Shown piece after piece: positions 27,945-37,422 of a DNA stretch of 64,000 nucleotides. The position numbers were made by a program, and so were the translations under genes. Below the pieces are notes generated by a model, which was given only the letters and a program-made list of their open reading frames with translations, was not told the origin of the DNA and did not search any database. Origin of the DNA: Gillisella vitis (GTDB lineage Bacteria > Pseudomonadota > Alphaproteobacteria > Rhizobiales > Rhizobiaceae); NCBI GenBank assembly GCA_009744235.1, contig WPHV01000005.1, forward strand, positions 347,154 through 411,153. The letters run 5' to 3'. Within the stretch, counting starts at the first letter, position 1. Every line of letters starts with the position of its first letter.

Positions 27945-29225
27945 GTGTCAGAGAAAACAGTGACGGACGACAAGAAAATGCTGGAGGCAGACCTGCCTCC
28001 TGTGCTTGCGCGCAGCCAAAAACTGGCCTCTGCGCTGAGTTCCTATGCGCGCGCCCTGACATTCGAAAACCGAAGCCGCCGCAATCTCTACCGGCTTGCA
28101 GGTCTAGCACCTCGCACGCGCGACCGGGTTTTTGCCGTCATCTTGATGATCTTTATCGGTGTGACATTCGTTTTGCCGATGAGTGGCAGCATCCTCTATT
28201 ATGCGTTTCTTGCAAGCCCCGGATATGCTTCAGAAGTACGGTTCATCGTGCGTTCCTCCGTTCCTTATCTGTCTCGCGATCGGTATTCGAGCGATGCTGT
28301 CGAACCAAAGATGAAAATTGTTCAGGACACCGCCATCCTTCTGAACTATCTCAGCAGCCCGGCGGTCATCCAGGATTTGCAAAAATCTGTCGATCTTCAC
28401 AAAATTTATGGTCGAGACGACATTGATTGGTTTTCTCGGCTTCGAAGTGACGCCACCCAGGACGACATCCTCAAATACTGGAAAAAGCGATATAGTGCCT
28501 CGGTAAACGCGAAAAGCGGCATTGTGGAGTTGGAGGTCACCGCTTTCACACCACAAGAAGCGCATGACCTGTCAAAATTGGTGCTGAAGCTTTCCGAGCA
28601 GCAGATCAACCAACTGAGTTCGGGAATGTGGGATGACCTTCTGGTCTCGACACAGCGCGACGTGGACAATGCGACGAAGGAAGTCAGTGAGCTGCGCGGT
28701 AAGCTTCGCGATACGCAGAATCAAACAGGCGTTTTCGATGTGGATCTGTCGGCCAACAGCATCATTACGGTGTTGACCAATATCGAATCGAGTATTGCTG
28801 ATCTGAAAAGCCGTCGCATGGCCCTCAGCCAGAGCGTCAGTGCGAGTTCTCCGCAGATGGCTGAGATCGACAGGCGTATCGCCGGCCTCGAGGAACAATC
28901 CAAAAGCATGCAGGCTAAAACTGCGGGCCTTTCGACAGGTACCGACGGGAATCTTGCCGATTACTCAAGCCTATTCAACAAGCTAAACCTTGATCTGAAA
29001 ATGGCAGAGAGCCGAATGAAATCGGCAATTAGCGACTTCGAAAAGGTGAAACTGGTCAGCTCTCTGCAACTTGTCTATCTTGACAGTTTTACCGATTCAA
29101 CACTGCCTGACACCAACAAATATCCAAGTACCGGTCTGAACCTGTTCCTGAGTTTGCTGGCCTTTGGCGCTATCTGTGGCGCAGCTTGCGGAACAGTGCT
29201 GTTTGTTCGCAAGAAGCTCGACTGA
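27945..29225 (+). CDS. Second KpsE-like polysaccharide export protein
   Basis: 426 residues with the same architecture as the protein at 26054-27265: a cytoplasmic N-terminus of about 65 residues, membrane segment VFAVILMIFIGVTFVLPMSGSILYYAFLA, the SEVRFIVRSS segment, a coiled-coil periplasmic region (about 220-330) and a C-terminal membrane segment (LFLSLLAFGAICGAACGTVLFV). No ATG is well placed at the 5' end. GTG 27945 has AGGA upstream; TTG 27924 and ATG 27978 are alternatives. It is co-transcribed with the ATPase. Confidence 0.82.
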   Translation: MSEKTVTDDKKMLEADLPPVLARSQKLASALSSYARALTFENRSRRNLYRLAGLAPRTRDRVFAVILMIFIGVTFVLPMSGSILYYAFLASPGYASEVRFIVRSSVPYLSRDRYSSDAVEPKMKIVQDTAILLNYLSSPAVIQDLQKSVDLHKIYGRDDIDWFSRLRSDATQDDILKYWKKRYSASVNAKSGIVELEVTAFTPQEAHDLSKLVLKLSEQQINQLSSGMWDDLLVSTQRDVDNATKEVSELRGKLRDTQNQTGVFDVDLSANSIITVLTNIESSIADLKSRRMALSQSVSASSPQMAEIDRRIAGLEEQSKSMQAKTAGLSTGTDGNLADYSSLFNKLNLDLKMAESRMKSAISDFEKVKLVSSLQLVYLDSFTDSTLPDTNKYPSTGLNLFLSLLAFGAICGAACGTVLFVRKKLD

Positions 29226-29522
29226 ATTCAGGCTTTGCCGCGGCATGGTGAAGGACAGGGCAGGACCGATTGAGTGAACCGCGCTAAGACGGCGCTGAAA
29301 CAAAAAATAGACGTGATGCACGCTGTCATCATGAGAGACATCCGCAGCCGCATTTTCAATTACGGACTGGGGTTTCTAATCGTACCTCTCTTTCCTGTGA
29401 CCGTGCCCGTAACTTAGGCCATTTGGATCGGGAATTTTCCACTTATTGTGCCGCAGGGCAGAGAGAAGAGTTCCAATGGAGGCACGAGGTTTAGCGGGAA
29501 GCGTCCAGTCAGGCGGAGCGTC

Positions 29523-29945
29523 TCATTTCAACTCCATAAGTCCTGCCTCGGTATGCCTGAAACCGCAATTTCGGTAAAACGAAGTCAGATGCGGTTGGAA
29601 ATCGACATGCAACCACTTTGCTCCACGCTCTCGCGCCACATCTGTGGCAGCAACCACCATGCGAGTGGCGATACCCTGTCTTCGTAGCTTAGGATCGACA
29701 CAGGTATCCAGGATAAAGGCGTGCGCTCCTCCGTCCCATGCGACATTTACGAAACCGACGAGCCGATCATCTGCATAAGCCCCAATATGCGTAAGGCTAC
29801 GCAATAGGACACTGGCGAATTCTTTTCGATCAGAGCTGCCCCAAGCCTTGAGCCAAAGTAAATTCAGCTCGTCTTCGGATGGAAACGGATCGATTCGGAG
29901 TATCACCATTCGTCCACCACAACGCGAGGGCTCAAATGATTTCAA
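29523..29945 (-). CDS. GNAT-family N-acetyltransferase
   Basis: 140-residue acetyltransferase. The acetyl-CoA binding motif A is visible (AFILDTCVDPKLRRQGIATRMVVAATDVARERGAKWLHVDF, with the R/Q-x-x-G-x-A loop), and the C-terminal FYRNCGFRHTEAGLMEL is typical. The substrate is unknown. An internal ATG at 29909 could also be the start. It stands alone, just past the tRNA-Thr gene on the same strand. Confidence 0.85.
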   Translation of the reverse strand: MKSFEPSRCGGRMVILRIDPFPSEDELNLLWLKAWGSSDRKEFASVLLRSLTHIGAYADDRLVGFVNVAWDGGAHAFILDTCVDPKLRRQGIATRMVVAATDVARERGAKWLHVDFQPHLTSFYRNCGFRHTEAGLMELK

Positions 29946-29955
29946 TGGGATATAA

Positions 29956-30030
29956 TGGTGCTGCTAGAGAGATTTGAACTCTCGGCCTCTCCCTTACCAA
30001 GGGAGTGCTCTACCCCTGAGCTATAGCAGC
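29956..30030 (-). tRNA. tRNA-Thr (GGT)
   Basis: 75 bases including an encoded CCA. On the minus strand the 7-bp acceptor GCTGCTA pairs with TAGCAGC. The D-arm TAGCTCAGGGGTAGAGC, anticodon stem CTCCC/GGGAG with loop TTGGTAA (anticodon GGT), and T-arm GAGAG-TTCAAAT-CTCTC are all regular. The anticodon GGT reads ACC/ACT threonine codons. Confidence 0.97.
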
Positions 30031-30180
30031 ATCTGGCGAAGCGGACTGTGCCGCTGCGGAACGAGTGGGCTATTGCCACAGGATGACGGGGCGCGCAAGC
30101 AGCAAAACGTGGTTGGGCGAATAAAATAGCAAAACCTTGCCTATCTTCCGGTTTATCCACATTTGCGCTATGACGCCGCC

Positions 30181-30414
30181 ATGACAGACGAGACCGATAC
30201 ATCCAAGGCCGAGCGCGTGGCAGAAGCCAAGCGGATTGCTGCGCTGAACACCCAGGCGCAGGCGGAGCGTCGGCGTGAACGGGCGGCGCAGAAATTGCGG
30301 GAAAACCTGATGCGCCGCAAAAGTCAGGCGCGGGCGCGCCGGGCTGGCGGCGCCGATGAAACAGATGGACTGCCCGCCGCACATTTGCCCCAACCGGATG
30401 ACACTGAGACGTGA
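30181..30414 (+). CDS. Small basic hypothetical protein
   Basis: 77 residues (MTDETDTSKAERVAEAKRIAA), highly charged and predicted fully helical, with an arginine/lysine-rich middle (RRRERAAQKLRENLMRRKSQARARRAG). It lies upstream of murA. No known domain is recognised. The ATG at 30181 is preferred; an in-frame upstream ATG at 30163 has no better support. Confidence 0.6.
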   Translation: MTDETDTSKAERVAEAKRIAALNTQAQAERRRERAAQKLRENLMRRKSQARARRAGGADETDGLPAAHLPQPDDTET

Positions 30415-30563
30415 AACAGCGAAACGTTAAACGGCGAATTGAACGGCTGGCGGTTTTCCTCTAAACACCGCGTGCATTGCAGTGCCACTCATTGCTGTCA
30501 TGGCGCGACACACTCTTCAAACCAAGAAAGGCGGGGGCAGGCCTTGCCCCCTGATCACTCTTT

Positions 30564-31856
30564 ATGGATCGTATCAGGATTGTCGGCGGAAACGCCCTTA
30601 ACGGCATCATTCCCATTTCCGGCGCAAAAAACGCCGCCCTGCCCTTGATGATCGCCTCGCTCCTGACCAGCGACACGCTGACGCTGGAAAATGTGCCACA
30701 TCTGGCCGATGTTGAACTACTGTTGCGCATTCTGGGCAATCATGGCGTCGATATTGCCGTCAATGGACGGCGCGAGCGCCAATCCGGCAGCTATTCCCGC
30801 ACCATCCATTTCACCTGCCGCACCATAGTCGATACCAATGCGCCCTATGAGCTGGTGTCCAAAATGCGCGCCAGCTTCTGGGTGATCGGCCCGCTTCTCG
30901 CGCGCGAGGGCAAGGCCCGCGTCTCACTGCCCGGCGGCTGTGCCATCGGCACACGCCCGGTCGATCTGTTCATCGACGGTCTGCGCGCGCTGGGTGCCAC
31001 AATGGAGATCGACAGTGGCTATATTGACGCCACAGCCCCGAAGGGCGGCTTGATTGGCGCGAGCTATACATTCCCCAAGGTTTCCGTTGGCGCCACCCAC
31101 GTCATGCTGATGGCCGCATCGCTGGCACGTGGCACAACGGTGATCCACAATGCCGCACGCGAGCCTGAAGTGGTGGATCTGGCCAATTGCCTGAACGCCA
31201 TGGGCGCGAAAATCACTGGCCAAGGCACAGCCACCATCACCATCGAAGGTGTCACCAACCTGTCTGGTGCTCGCCACCGGGTTCTGCCGGATCGGATCGA
31301 AACCGGCACCTATGCCATGGCCGTCGCCATGACCGGCGGTGACGTGACGCTGGAAGGCACCGATATCACCCTGCTCGACACCGCCGTCGAAGCTTTGCGT
31401 CGGGCTGGTGCCGAAGTCACTGCCATCGAGGATGGCATTCGCATCATCGGACATGGCGATGCCATCCGCCCGGTCGATATCGTCACCGAGCCTTTTCCGG
31501 GCTTCCCGACTGACTTGCAGGCGCAGTTCATGGGCCTGATGACCCGCGCCCAGGGCGTGGCGCATGTGACGGAAACGATTTTCGAAAACCGCTTCATGCA
31601 TGTGCAGGAACTGGCACGGCTCGGCGCCAAGATCACCCTCAGCGGCCAGACGGCCCGTATCGAAGGCGTACAGCGGCTACGTGGCGCGCCGGTCATGGCG
31701 ACCGATCTGCGCGCCTCTGTCTCACTGGTCATCGCCGGTCTTGCCGCCGAGGGCGAGACATTGGTCAACCGTGTCTATCATCTGGACCGCGGCTTCGAAC
31801 GTTTGGAAGAAAAACTGACCCGCTGCGGTGCGATTGTGGAACGAATCAGCGACTGA
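30564..31856 (+). CDS. murA: UDP-N-acetylglucosamine 1-carboxyvinyltransferase MurA
   Basis: First committed enzyme of peptidoglycan synthesis: enolpyruvyl transfer from PEP to UDP-GlcNAc in the cytoplasm. The 430 residues fit the family. The N-terminal [22 protein letters not shown] holds the PEP/UDP-GlcNAc-binding lysine and asparagine, and the loop [20 protein letters not shown] carries the catalytic cysteine at residue 126 (the fosfomycin target). It heads the housekeeping run murA-DUF2948-hisD-UPF0262-phosphatase. Confidence 0.98.
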   Translation: MDRIRIVGGNALNGIIPISGAKNAALPLMIASLLTSDTLTLENVPHLADVELLLRILGNHGVDIAVNGRRERQSGSYSRTIHFTCRTIVDTNAPYELVSKMRASFWVIGPLLAREGKARVSLPGGCAIGTRPVDLFIDGLRALGATMEIDSGYIDATAPKGGLIGASYTFPKVSVGATHVMLMAASLARGTTVIHNAAREPEVVDLANCLNAMGAKITGQGTATITIEGVTNLSGARHRVLPDRIETGTYAMAVAMTGGDVTLEGTDITLLDTAVEALRRAGAEVTAIEDGIRIIGHGDAIRPVDIVTEPFPGFPTDLQAQFMGLMTRAQGVAHVTETIFENRFMHVQELARLGAKITLSGQTARIEGVQRLRGAPVMATDLRASVSLVIAGLAAEGETLVNRVYHLDRGFERLEEKLTRCGAIVERISD

Positions 31857-31955
31857 CCACGCCTATATTTCAAGCTCTTCAAGCAAGGCTGCCCGTTGCT
31901 TAATGACGGCGGGCAACCTATCTGCAAGAGCAATTGCAATAGCGGGGCCATGCGC

Positions 31956-32411
31956 ATGACTGATCTCAAGCTTCTATCGCTGGACGAGGAAGATCTCGCC
32001 ATTCTCTCTGCCCATATGCAGGATGCGGTGTTCAAGCCAGCCGATGTGGATTATGCGGCAAAGTCCGGTGTGTTTTCCGTCGCCGTCAACCGTTTCGTCT
32101 GGGAAAAAGCCGGAAAAGGCGGCGGAATATTTCGCCGCGCCAAGAGCTTCGAGCGCCGCCGTGCCTTACTCACCATCAAACGGGTGCGGGCAGTGCGCTC
32201 CATCGGCATAAGCCAGACGGACAAGGACCAGGTGATGAACTTGCTGGCTGTGACCTTCAGAGCCAAAGAAGATGGCCCGGAAGGCCGGGTGGAACTGGTG
32301 TGTGCGGCGGGCGCCACCATTGCTTTGGATGTTGAATGCATTGAAGTACAGCTTGCAGATACCGGCGGCGCGTGGGAAACCACATCAAGGCCCCGGCATC
32401 CCGGAGCCTGA
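31956..32411 (+). CDS. DUF2948 family protein
   Basis: 151 residues starting MTDLKLLSLDEEDLAILSAHMQDAV, with the pattern FKPADVDYAAK..FSVAVNRFVWE and a C-terminal LVCAAGATIALDVECIEVQLADTGGAWET. I recognise it as DUF2948, a family of alphaproteobacteria found between murA and hisD, as here. The function is unknown. ATG 31956 is favoured over ATG 31950 and 31896 by family start. Confidence 0.88.
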   Translation: MTDLKLLSLDEEDLAILSAHMQDAVFKPADVDYAAKSGVFSVAVNRFVWEKAGKGGGIFRRAKSFERRRALLTIKRVRAVRSIGISQTDKDQVMNLLAVTFRAKEDGPEGRVELVCAAGATIALDVECIEVQLADTGGAWETTSRPRHPGA

Positions 32412-32449
32412 TGGAGATAAGGCAGGCCGCAGAGAAGGAATAAGGCGCA

Positions 32450-33748
32450 GTGGCAGTTTGGCTTGAGCAGGCATCGGACGATTTCGAAGCGCGGTTTGCC
32501 GCATTTCTCACCACCAAGCGGGAAGTGTCCGAGGATGTAAACGCAGTCGTCAAAACCATTATCGACGATGTGCGGGCGCGCGGCGATGCCGCCTTGGCGG
32601 AATATTCGCATCGGTTCGATGGGCTGGATTTCACAATCACGCCCATGCGCGTCACCGAAGCTGAAATTGATGCCGCCTTTGCCGAGGTTTCGCCCGCGCT
32701 GATCGACGCGCTGCACCTTGCCGCAGAGCGTATCGAGCGTCACCACGCCCGCCAGATGCCCAAGGACGATATCTACGAAGACGCCATCGGCGTCGGTCTC
32801 GGCTCCCGCTGGACCGCCATCGATGCCGTTGGTCTCTATGTGCCGGGCGGCACGGCAAGCTATCCAAGTTCCGTGCTTATGAATGCCGTACCTGCGCGCG
32901 TTGCTGGCGTGCCGCGCGTCGTCATGGTCGTGCCTGCCTCTGGCGGCGCTATCAATCCCACGGTGCTGGCTGCGGCAAAAATTGCGGGCGTGACGGAAAT
33001 CTACCGGATCGGAGGCGCGCAAGCCATCGCCGCGCTCGCCTATGGCACGCAAACCATCGAACCGGTCGCCAAGATCGTCGGCCCCGGCAATGCCTATGTG
33101 GCCGCCGCCAAGCGCCATGTGTTCGGCACAGTCGGCATCGACATGATCGCCGGTCCTTCGGAGGTGCTTGTCATCGCCGACAAGGACAATGACCCGGACT
33201 GGATTGCCGCCGATCTGCTGGCGCAGGCCGAACACGACCGGGGGGCTCAATCGATCCTGATCACCGACAATCCGGATTTTGCCAAAGCGGTTGAGGCTGC
33301 CGTCGAACGTCAGCTGAAGACATTGAGCCGGGCCGAGACCGCCAGCGCTAGCTGGCAGGATTTTGGTGCGCTGGTCATTGTACCAAACCTTGACGCTTCC
33401 GTGCCGCTTGCCAATCGCATTGCCGCCGAGCATCTGGAACTGGCTGTCGCCGATCCCGATACGCTGATGGCGGGCATTCGCAATGCTGGCGCGATCTTCA
33501 TCGGTCGCCATACGCCGGAGGTGATCGGCGATTATGTTGGCGGCTCCAACCACGTTCTGCCCACGGCCCGTTCGGCGCGGTTTTCGTCCGGCCTGTCGGT
33601 TCTGGATTTCGTCAAGCGCACCTCTATTCTGCGGCTCGGCCCGCAACAGCTTAGGCAATTGGCCCCGGCAGCGATTGCTCTGGCCAAGAGCGAGGGGCTG
33701 GATGCCCATGCACGATCCGTCGCCATCCGGCTCAATCTTGAGGAATAG
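32450..33748 (+). CDS. hisD: Histidinol dehydrogenase
   Basis: Zinc enzyme for the last two oxidation steps of histidine synthesis. It has 432 residues. Blocks seen: GLYVPGGTASYPSSVLMNAVPARVAGV (NAD site), GPGNAYVAAAKRHVFG, the zinc-ligand region LAQAEHDRGAQSILIT, and EHLELAV / GSNHVLPTARSARFSSGL. The start is GTG 32450 (VAVWLEQA). It is separated by only three bases from the UPF0262 gene. Confidence 0.98.
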   Translation: MAVWLEQASDDFEARFAAFLTTKREVSEDVNAVVKTIIDDVRARGDAALAEYSHRFDGLDFTITPMRVTEAEIDAAFAEVSPALIDALHLAAERIERHHARQMPKDDIYEDAIGVGLGSRWTAIDAVGLYVPGGTASYPSSVLMNAVPARVAGVPRVVMVVPASGGAINPTVLAAAKIAGVTEIYRIGGAQAIAALAYGTQTIEPVAKIVGPGNAYVAAAKRHVFGTVGIDMIAGPSEVLVIADKDNDPDWIAADLLAQAEHDRGAQSILITDNPDFAKAVEAAVERQLKTLSRAETASASWQDFGALVIVPNLDASVPLANRIAAEHLELAVADPDTLMAGIRNAGAIFIGRHTPEVIGDYVGGSNHVLPTARSARFSSGLSVLDFVKRTSILRLGPQQLRQLAPAAIALAKSEGLDAHARSVAIRLNLEE

Positions 33749-33751
33749 CTG

Positions 33752-34225
33752 ATGGCCAAGGGCGACTTCAAGCTTTTCGATGTCGTTCTCGATGAGACGA
33801 TCGGGCGCTCGACGCCCGATGTCGAGCATGAGCGGGCCGTGGCGATTTTCGATCTGATCGAGGAAAACTCTTTCGAGCCGGTCGGTCATCCAGGTGGACC
33901 TTATCGCCTCAGCCTGTCCCTGGTGAATGCCCGGCTGGTCTTCACCATCACCACGCAGGAGGGCGAGGCTGTCGCCACCCATATCCTGTCGCTGACGCCG
34001 CTCAGGCGGATCATCAAAGACTATTTTATGATCTGCGAAAGTTATTACGAGGCGATCCGTTCTTCCACGCCCAGCCAGATCGAAGCAATCGACATGGGGC
34101 GGCGCGGCATTCACAACGATGGCTCGCAAACTCTGCAAGACCGGCTGAAAGGCAAGATCAATCTCGATTTCGACAGTGCACGGCGGCTCTTCACGCTGGT
34201 CTGCGTGTTGTATTGGCGCGGCTGA
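33752..34225 (+). CDS. UPF0262 family protein
   Basis: 157 residues. The pattern ([96 protein letters not shown]) matches UPF0262, an uncharacterised family of alphaproteobacteria regularly placed after hisD. No membrane segment. Its end is ten bases from the next gene. Confidence 0.92.
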   Translation: MAKGDFKLFDVVLDETIGRSTPDVEHERAVAIFDLIEENSFEPVGHPGGPYRLSLSLVNARLVFTITTQEGEAVATHILSLTPLRRIIKDYFMICESYYEAIRSSTPSQIEAIDMGRRGIHNDGSQTLQDRLKGKINLDFDSARRLFTLVCVLYWRG

Positions 34226-34235
34226 GGCGTCCGGC

Positions 34236-34739
34236 ATGAGCGAACCGACCCAAGACCCTGCCGGTATCGGCGCCGATCACAGCCAAGAGAGGGCCATACC
34301 CCACTCCGTGTTGTTCCTCTGCGGCATGAATGCCGTGCGCTCGCCCATGGCAGAGGCCCTTGCCAAGAGGTTGCTGCCGTCAGGCGTCTATATTGCCTCG
34401 GCGGGCGTGCGACATGGCGAGCGCGACCCTTTCGTGGATGTGGTACTGGATGAAATCGGACTTTCGCTCGGCAAGCGCCAGCCTCAGACCCTGGACGAGC
34501 TGGAGGATAACTTTTTCGACCTCGTCGTCACTCTGGCTCCCGAAGCGCATCATGCCGCCCTGGAACTGACTCGCTCCTCTTCCGTTGAGGTGGTATATTG
34601 GCCTATGCATGACCCAACCATTGAGGCCGATACCCGCGACCAGCAACTGGCCGCCTATCGCGAGGTGCGAGACCGGCTGGCGGTGCTGATCGAACAGCGC
34701 TTCAAACGGCCCGGAACAAGCCCGCTTGGCGGCGTTTGA
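34236..34739 (+). CDS. Low-molecular-weight phosphotyrosine phosphatase-like protein
   Basis: 167 residues. The phosphate-binding loop is CGMNAVRS (C29 and R35, pattern C-x5-R-S) right after strand SVLFLC, and a possible acid DP motif appears as MHDPTIE near residue 127. The family covers small tyrosine phosphatases and arsenate reductases; the substrate is not known. ATG 34236 is chosen because the upstream frame overlaps UPF0262 and is not family-like. Confidence 0.88.
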   Translation: MSEPTQDPAGIGADHSQERAIPHSVLFLCGMNAVRSPMAEALAKRLLPSGVYIASAGVRHGERDPFVDVVLDEIGLSLGKRQPQTLDELEDNFFDLVVTLAPEAHHAALELTRSSSVEVVYWPMHDPTIEADTRDQQLAAYREVRDRLAVLIEQRFKRPGTSPLGGV

Positions 34740-34860
34740 AACAAATTCGAAAAGCCCGATCTACAAGGTTCACAAAAGCCCAGTGATTGTGTAGGTTCCG
34801 GCCACATTTTGACCGGGGCGGTAGCCGCCTCGACGAAACACACAGAAAGACAAGGCATCA

Positions 34861-35079
34861 ATGGCTAAAGAAGAAGTCCTCGAATTCCCCGGTGTCGTTA
34901 CGGAACTGCTGCCGAACGCCACATTCCGGGTGAAGCTCGAAAACGAACATGAAATTATCGCCCATACGGCTGGCCGTATGCGCAAGAACCGCATCCGCGT
35001 GCTGGCTGGCGACAAGGTCCTGGTGGAAATGACACCCTACGACCTGACCAAGGGCCGTATCACCTATCGCTTCAAGTAA
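34861..35079 (+). CDS. infA: Translation initiation factor IF-1
   Basis: 72 residues, exactly the family length, with the S1/OB fold sequence [72 protein letters not shown] pattern (KEE...F.G.V.E.LPN..FRV.L.N.H...AH..G+MR). AAGACAAGG upstream may serve as the ribosome-binding site. It is followed 16 bases later by maf. Confidence 0.98.
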   Translation: MAKEEVLEFPGVVTELLPNATFRVKLENEHEIIAHTAGRMRKNRIRVLAGDKVLVEMTPYDLTKGRITYRFK

Positions 35080-35095
35080 CGGCGAGGAGCCGCCT

Positions 35096-35716
35096 ATGGC
35101 CGGCAAACGCAAGCTGATCCTGGCTTCAGGCTCCCCCCGCCGCGTCGAACTGCTGCGGCAGGTGGGTCTGGAAGCCGATCGGCTGATGCCGATGGATCTG
35201 GACGAAAGCGCATTGAAGAACGAGCAGCCGCGCTCGCTGGCACGCCGCTTGGCAACCGACAAGGCCAAAGCCGCGCTGGAGGCCAGTGCTGACGAAGCGG
35301 ATTGGAAAGGCGCTTTCATCCTGGCGGCCGATACGGTGGTTGCCGTTGGCCGTCGGGTGCTGCCGAAAACCGAATATAGCGATGAGGCCGTTGCCGCGCT
35401 CAATCTGGTTTCCGGCCGCAATCACTGGGTGTTTACCGGTGTCTGCCTGATTACGCCGGATCGCAAGATCCGCCAGAAGGTGGTGGAAAGCAAGGTGCGC
35501 TTCAAGCGTCTGTCGGAAGCGGACATCAATGCCTATATTCTGTCCGGTGAATGGCGTGGCAAGGCTGGTGCCTATGCCATCCAGGGCATTGCCGGTAGTT
35601 TCGTACAGAAACTGGTCGGCTCTTATTCCAATGTTGTCGGCCTGCCTCTTTATGAAACCGTGCAATTGCTGGCAGGCGAAGGCATGGACGTGCAGGCCCG
35701 CTGGTCGGAAGGATAA
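35096..35716 (+). CDS. maf: Maf-family nucleoside triphosphate pyrophosphatase
   Basis: Hydrolyses non-canonical or pyrimidine nucleoside triphosphates to monophosphates. It has 206 residues with the [16 protein letters not shown] motif at the N-terminus, the [16 protein letters not shown] substrate region, and [34 protein letters not shown] near the C-terminus. It lies between infA and yacG, a common arrangement in rhizobia. Substrate class (dTTP or m7GTP type) is not assigned. Confidence 0.95.
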   Translation: MAGKRKLILASGSPRRVELLRQVGLEADRLMPMDLDESALKNEQPRSLARRLATDKAKAALEASADEADWKGAFILAADTVVAVGRRVLPKTEYSDEAVAALNLVSGRNHWVFTGVCLITPDRKIRQKVVESKVRFKRLSEADINAYILSGEWRGKAGAYAIQGIAGSFVQKLVGSYSNVVGLPLYETVQLLAGEGMDVQARWSEG

Positions 35717-35774
35717 GCAGCCCAGCAGGCAAGGCCCCGGCGAGTTAAAGCTGACGCCAAGCAAAGGATAACAC

Positions 35775-35984
35775 ATGAGTGACGAGCCAGAACATACTGC
35801 CAAGGTCGCACCCTTGCGCAAACCCCTTCCCTGCCCGGAATGCGGCCATCCATCCCACCGCGAACACTACCCCTTCTGCTGCGACCGCTGCCGCACGCAG
35901 GATCTGTCGCGATGGCTGAAAGGCTCCTATGCCATTCCCGTGGCCGAAGACGAATCCAACCCGGATGACGACGGTCGATTCTAG
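35775..35984 (+). CDS. yacG: Zinc-binding DNA gyrase inhibitor YacG
   Basis: 69 residues. Four cysteines in the family pattern CPECG ... CCDRCRTQDLSRWL (C-x2-C and C-x3-C) bind zinc; the tail is acidic (EDESNPDDD). E. coli YacG binds GyrB and inhibits gyrase. It ends 194 bases before tRNA-Phe. Confidence 0.94.
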   Translation: MSDEPEHTAKVAPLRKPLPCPECGHPSHREHYPFCCDRCRTQDLSRWLKGSYAIPVAEDESNPDDDGRF

Positions 35985-36078
35985 AGTTGCAGCCGTCATT
36001 GCAATTTCGGCGTAACATTCTGTTTTTAAATCGCTTTCAATCTTTTTTCATATGCCGTCAAAAAAGTGTCTTTTGGCG

Positions 36079-36107
36079 CTGGACATGAAAAATTTAGATG
36101 CTATAAC
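36079..36107 (+). promoter_or_regulatory. Candidate promoter of tRNA-Phe
   Basis: CTGGAC and TATAAC separated by exactly 17 bases, close to a sigma-70 type promoter (alphaproteobacterial -35 CTTGAC). It is followed at 36121-36136 by a small hairpin (GGGGAAA-GT-TTTCCCC) in the presumed leader, 43 bases before the tRNA. Confidence 0.5.
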
Positions 36108-36178
36108 CGCGCTGCTTCCGGGGGAAAGTTTTCCCCTAACGGCAAACAGCTCTCAAATAGTGCTCGTTTGGCCAGGAT

Positions 36179-36254
36179 GCCCGGATAGCTCAGTTGGTAG
36201 AGCAGCGGATTGAAAATCCGCGTGTCGGTGGTTCAAATCCGCCTCCGGGCACCA
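36179..36254 (+). tRNA. tRNA-Phe (GAA)
   Basis: 76 bases with encoded CCA. Acceptor GCCCGGA pairs with TCCGGGC. The D-arm is TAGCTCAGTTGGTAGAGC, the anticodon stem GCGGA/TCCGC with loop TTGAAAA (anticodon GAA), and the T-arm GGTGG-TTCAAAT-CCGCC. Its 3' part is the attachment site of the integrated element that follows; the gene itself stays intact. Confidence 0.98.
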
Positions 36255-36256
36255 TT
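36210..36256 (+). repeat. attL: left attachment site of the integrated element
   Basis: 47 bases from the anticodon loop of tRNA-Phe through its CCA end and two further bases, repeated perfectly at 46129-46175. With one mismatch the match extends leftwards to 36203. The integrase gene begins 68 bases to the right, the normal arrangement for tRNA-targeting tyrosine recombinases. Confidence 0.93.
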
Positions 36257-36324
36257 CTAAGCCCTTGTTATGTATGGGTTTTTCCATAATTTAGAATTCC
36301 CTTCAATAGCCTAGTTTGACACTT

Positions 36325-37422
36325 TTAGTCGGCGGGTTTGACAGGTTTCGTTTTTCGTCTGTTCATTTCCGCCTCAAGACTGGTCACTGTGGCTTGTGTT
36401 TTATGGCTCATGTCAGCGCGCTTGGAATAGTGCCGCGCCATGGCTTCCGTCTTATGGCCGAGCACCAGTTGGATAGCCCCGTAGTCCTGCCCCATCTCTC
36501 GCAAAATGGTCGCGACGGTGTGGCGAAGACCCTTGAGGGTTAGCCCAGGCTGCACCAGACCTTCCTTTTCGAGCCGGGCTTTGATCTTGGCCCAGTTCGT
36601 ACTGAAGCCGTTATAGGTCCATGGCCTGCCTCGCATGGTGGCGCAAAGCGTTATTGCATCATGCGCTGGAGCTTCCTCCAGGGCAGCCTTAACCGGGTCG
36701 ACCAAAGGCAGGAAAACCGGCTCCTCGGTCTTGCCTCTTCGCGTGTTGATCCTGCCGTTAGAAATGGCTGAGCGTGGCAAGCCGAGGGCGTCCTGAGGGT
36801 CAAGCCCGTAGAACATCATCAAGGCCATTGGGAGCCGCATGTGAGGCGGCAATGCCGCCACGACTGCATGGCGCTCTGCATCTGTCCAAGGTCTATTGGC
36901 GTCAGCCTGTCCACGCCTCCGGCGAATGGCCTTCAGACCAGCGGCAGGGTTATCCTTGACGTAGCCTCGCTCCTTACCCCAGGCGAACAGTAGAGAGAGG
37001 ACGCGCACGAGATAATTGGCGAAGTGATCCTTCTTAGACAATCGCGCCTTATCTCTGATTTTGACAATCAAGGGCGTGTCGAACTTTGTCAGAGCAACAT
37101 CGGAAATCGGTCTGAGATACTCAAACTTGCTCTCATAATCCGAGATTGTCCGAGCAGCCAGATCGCCGCTTGTGAAGACTGTCTTGCGATAAAGAGCAAT
37201 CAACATGCCCAGGGTTCCAGGCTTGGCCTCGTGCTCTTTCATCGCCTCGTTGAGGCGATGAATCTCCATATCGAATGCCAGTGTATAGGGCTGGAATTGG
37301 TCGCAGTCGATTTTCTTCCCGGATGTCCGGTGATAGGCTCTCCACTTGAATGGCGGCTTCTTGTCCTGGAAGATTTTCCAGCCCTTATAGCGGTTCTCCC
37401 GCCTTATGCGCTCCTGCTTCAT
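36325..37422 (-). CDS. int: Tyrosine-type site-specific integrase
   Basis: 365 residues. An N-terminal arm/core-binding part (about 1-170) is followed by a catalytic domain with GLRHTVATILREMG (residues about 308-321) and the C-terminal LGHKTEAMARHYSKRAD containing the nucleophilic tyrosine. Unusually, the position of the first catalytic arginine (normally TG-x-R) reads YGLDPQDALGLPRS, with aspartate there. It lies next to attL in tRNA-Phe and its start overlaps the excisionase-like gene by four bases. Confidence 0.93.
   Translation of the reverse strand: MKQERIRRENRYKGWKIFQDKKPPFKWRAYHRTSGKKIDCDQFQPYTLAFDMEIHRLNEAMKEHEAKPGTLGMLIALYRKTVFTSGDLAARTISDYESKFEYLRPISDVALTKFDTPLIVKIRDKARLSKKDHFANYLVRVLSLLFAWGKERGYVKDNPAAGLKAIRRRRGQADANRPWTDAERHAVVAALPPHMRLPMALMMFYGLDPQDALGLPRSAISNGRINTRRGKTEEPVFLPLVDPVKAALEEAPAHDAITLCATMRGRPWTYNGFSTNWAKIKARLEKEGLVQPGLTLKGLRHTVATILREMGQDYGAIQLVLGHKTEAMARHYSKRADMSHKTQATVTSLEAEMNRRKTKPVKPAD

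Noticed and set aside
32051..34237. 728-codon open frame on the minus strand
   Set aside because: It is antisense to DUF2948, hisD and UPF0262, which all show clear family motifs. Long antisense frames are common in GC-rich genomes.
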